Shown here one piece after another: positions 20,828-21,897 of a DNA stretch of 21,897 nt. The notes under the pieces were generated by a model. It was not told the origin of the DNA. It did not search any database and saw nothing but the letters and a program-made list of their open reading frames with translations. The translations under genes and the position numbers were made by a program. The stretch's first letter is position 1; each line of letters opens with the position of its first letter. The stretch lies in the NCBI GenBank assembly GCA_019648995.1, contig BLXT01004580.1:1279196-1301092 (forward strand), given 5' to 3'. Origin of the DNA: Plakobranchus ocellatus. Lineage: Eukaryota > Mollusca > Gastropoda > Plakobranchidae.

Positions 20828-21219
20828 TCAATCAAGGAGCTCAGAAGAAGAATGAATATGTCAGTTTTTAGACCAGACCTAATGAGCTAAACTCATTCAG
20901 ACTAGTCTCAAGAAAGACTCATAATTGAAGAGTCGACAAGAAGTTCAGTATAAGTGATCAAAACAGATTTTTGTCGAACAAAAAAACGACCATCAATTAA
21001 ATTTCTGTCTCTTTTTAGCTATGCTGAAAGCACATGCAAGTGATAAACTATCTTTAAAATTTTGTATTTCAAATATGAACAAGACAAAATTGAATGCACA
21101 AGATGGTGGTGATTAACGACATAAAAATTATGTGCAAAAATAAACCAACTTTTGACAAAACCTTTGATGAAAAATAGCATTTGATTCACTTCAAATATCA
21201 TGAAATAAATAATTCTCAC

Positions 21220-21267
21220 CTTTGGCTGCCTTCTTAATAGAAGGACGTGATGAAAAGAAGACAGCGT
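21220..21267 (-). CDS. Probable upstream dynein exon (5' edge unresolved)
   Basis: The minus strand reads FFSSRPSIKKAAK and then a strong donor, AAAG|GTGAGA, with the exon ending at 21220. The leftover single G fits the two-base start (GT) of the next exon at 19974, giving a glycine codon and the join AAKGYTENGP. The upper edge is unclear. A poly(A)-rich stretch on the minus strand lies just upstream and the nearest AG is at a weak acceptor, so the start given is approximate. Seventeen or so residues are too few to recognise a domain. It could be a chance donor. Confidence 0.45.
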
Positions 21268-21754
21268 AGTTTTTTTTTTTAACTTTAAAAATTAATAGGC
21301 ATCACTGACACATTAATTTCAAGGGTTGTTCAATTACCAGTTAGACAACAGTTCTCTCATATCTCAATAAAAATATTTTCTTCTGTTCTGCATAAATCTT
21401 GAGAACGGAAGTAACAAGTTGAATATTGCATATAAAACTTTCAAGAAAAAAGTTAAAGAATTTGTACCTTTTTTAAAATGTTTTTTTTCTTATGAACTTA
21501 AAAAGTATCATATCTAAGCTCAGACACAACCCTACACCTGTCTAATTATCACCATACAAACCTCATGGAAAGAAGTTTCAAGCTATCTCAATGAGTAAAA
21601 CATGATCAAAATGCAACTTCTTACTCATTTCAACTACGAATTCGACCAAGAGTGGTATGATTTGCAAAAATGAGCGGAGATTCACCTATGTTTTGCCAGG
21701 ATTAATAGGCACCGACGAGTCATTAATTAAATCAAAAAATCAAAAGGGGGGTAT

Positions 21755-21897
21755 TGAGAGACATAGAGAGAGAAGGAGGATAAAAGAGAGAGGAAAAGAA
21801 GAAGGAAGAAGAGAGAGAAGAGAGAGAAGAGAGAAAGAAGAGAGGGGAGAGAGAGGGGGGGAGAGAGAGAGAAATAGAGAGAGAGAGAGAAAGAAAG
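21755..21897. repeat. GA-rich purine array at window edge
   Basis: GAGA, GAAGGA and GGGG mixtures run to the end of the window. It is the third GA array in this gene. Confidence 0.9.

Noticed and set aside
21580-21700. A stop-free minus-strand stretch (about 35 codons) that could be another upstream exon
   Set aside because: No dynein-like sequence, no convincing acceptor and donor pair with matching phase.

Overview
Animal genomic DNA, AT-rich and intron-rich, most likely from a mollusc (perhaps a gastropod). The evidence for an animal is one large dynein heavy chain gene cut into short exons with canonical GT-AG introns. The mollusc guess is weaker. It rests on a transposon whose N-terminal zinc finger resembles vertebrate RAG1, an architecture I recall being reported from the sea slug Aplysia as 'N-RAG-TP', and on the general look of the introns (GA and ATC microsatellites, CTAGATC-rich stretches). 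No species is assigned. LAYOUT. A single gene on the minus strand spans the whole window and runs off both ends. Eighteen exons (19974 down to 201) can be placed. Every junction has GT and AG and every reading phase agrees, giving 3458 nt or about 1152 codons. A further short upstream exon ending at 21220 is probable. In transcript order the exons encode: the lead-in and AAA4 module (19974-13171), the first stalk coiled coil (12625-11856), the microtubule-binding domain (11573-10125), the second stalk helix (8334 to about 7600), the AAA5 region with two low-complexity insertions (7699-2161), and the start of the buttress coiled coil (718-201). The AAA4 P-loop is degraded, while the microtubule-binding domain looks conserved. 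With the inserted segments this points to a divergent heavy chain, and DNHD1 is the best guess. INTRONS. The 4.36-kb intron at 13940-18297 holds a dead DNA transposon on the plus strand, opposite to the gene. It has a RAG1-N-terminal-like zinc-finger ORF (14848-15078), a broken DDE-type transposase spread over several frames (15120-17039), and a pair of candidate terminal inverted repeats (14345-14371 and 17650-17676). Other introns carry GA, ATC/ATG and AT microsatellites, a roughly 219-bp tandem duplication (5750-6179), and a decayed tandem array that copies the splice acceptor and first codons of the exon at 7235-7699. A poly(A) run ending in NNN (20781-20827) is an assembly gap. No tRNA, rRNA, CRISPR or prokaryotic feature was seen. 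HOW THEY RELATE. The dynein gene is the only host gene visible. The transposon is an intronic passenger with no sign of having been adopted by the host.
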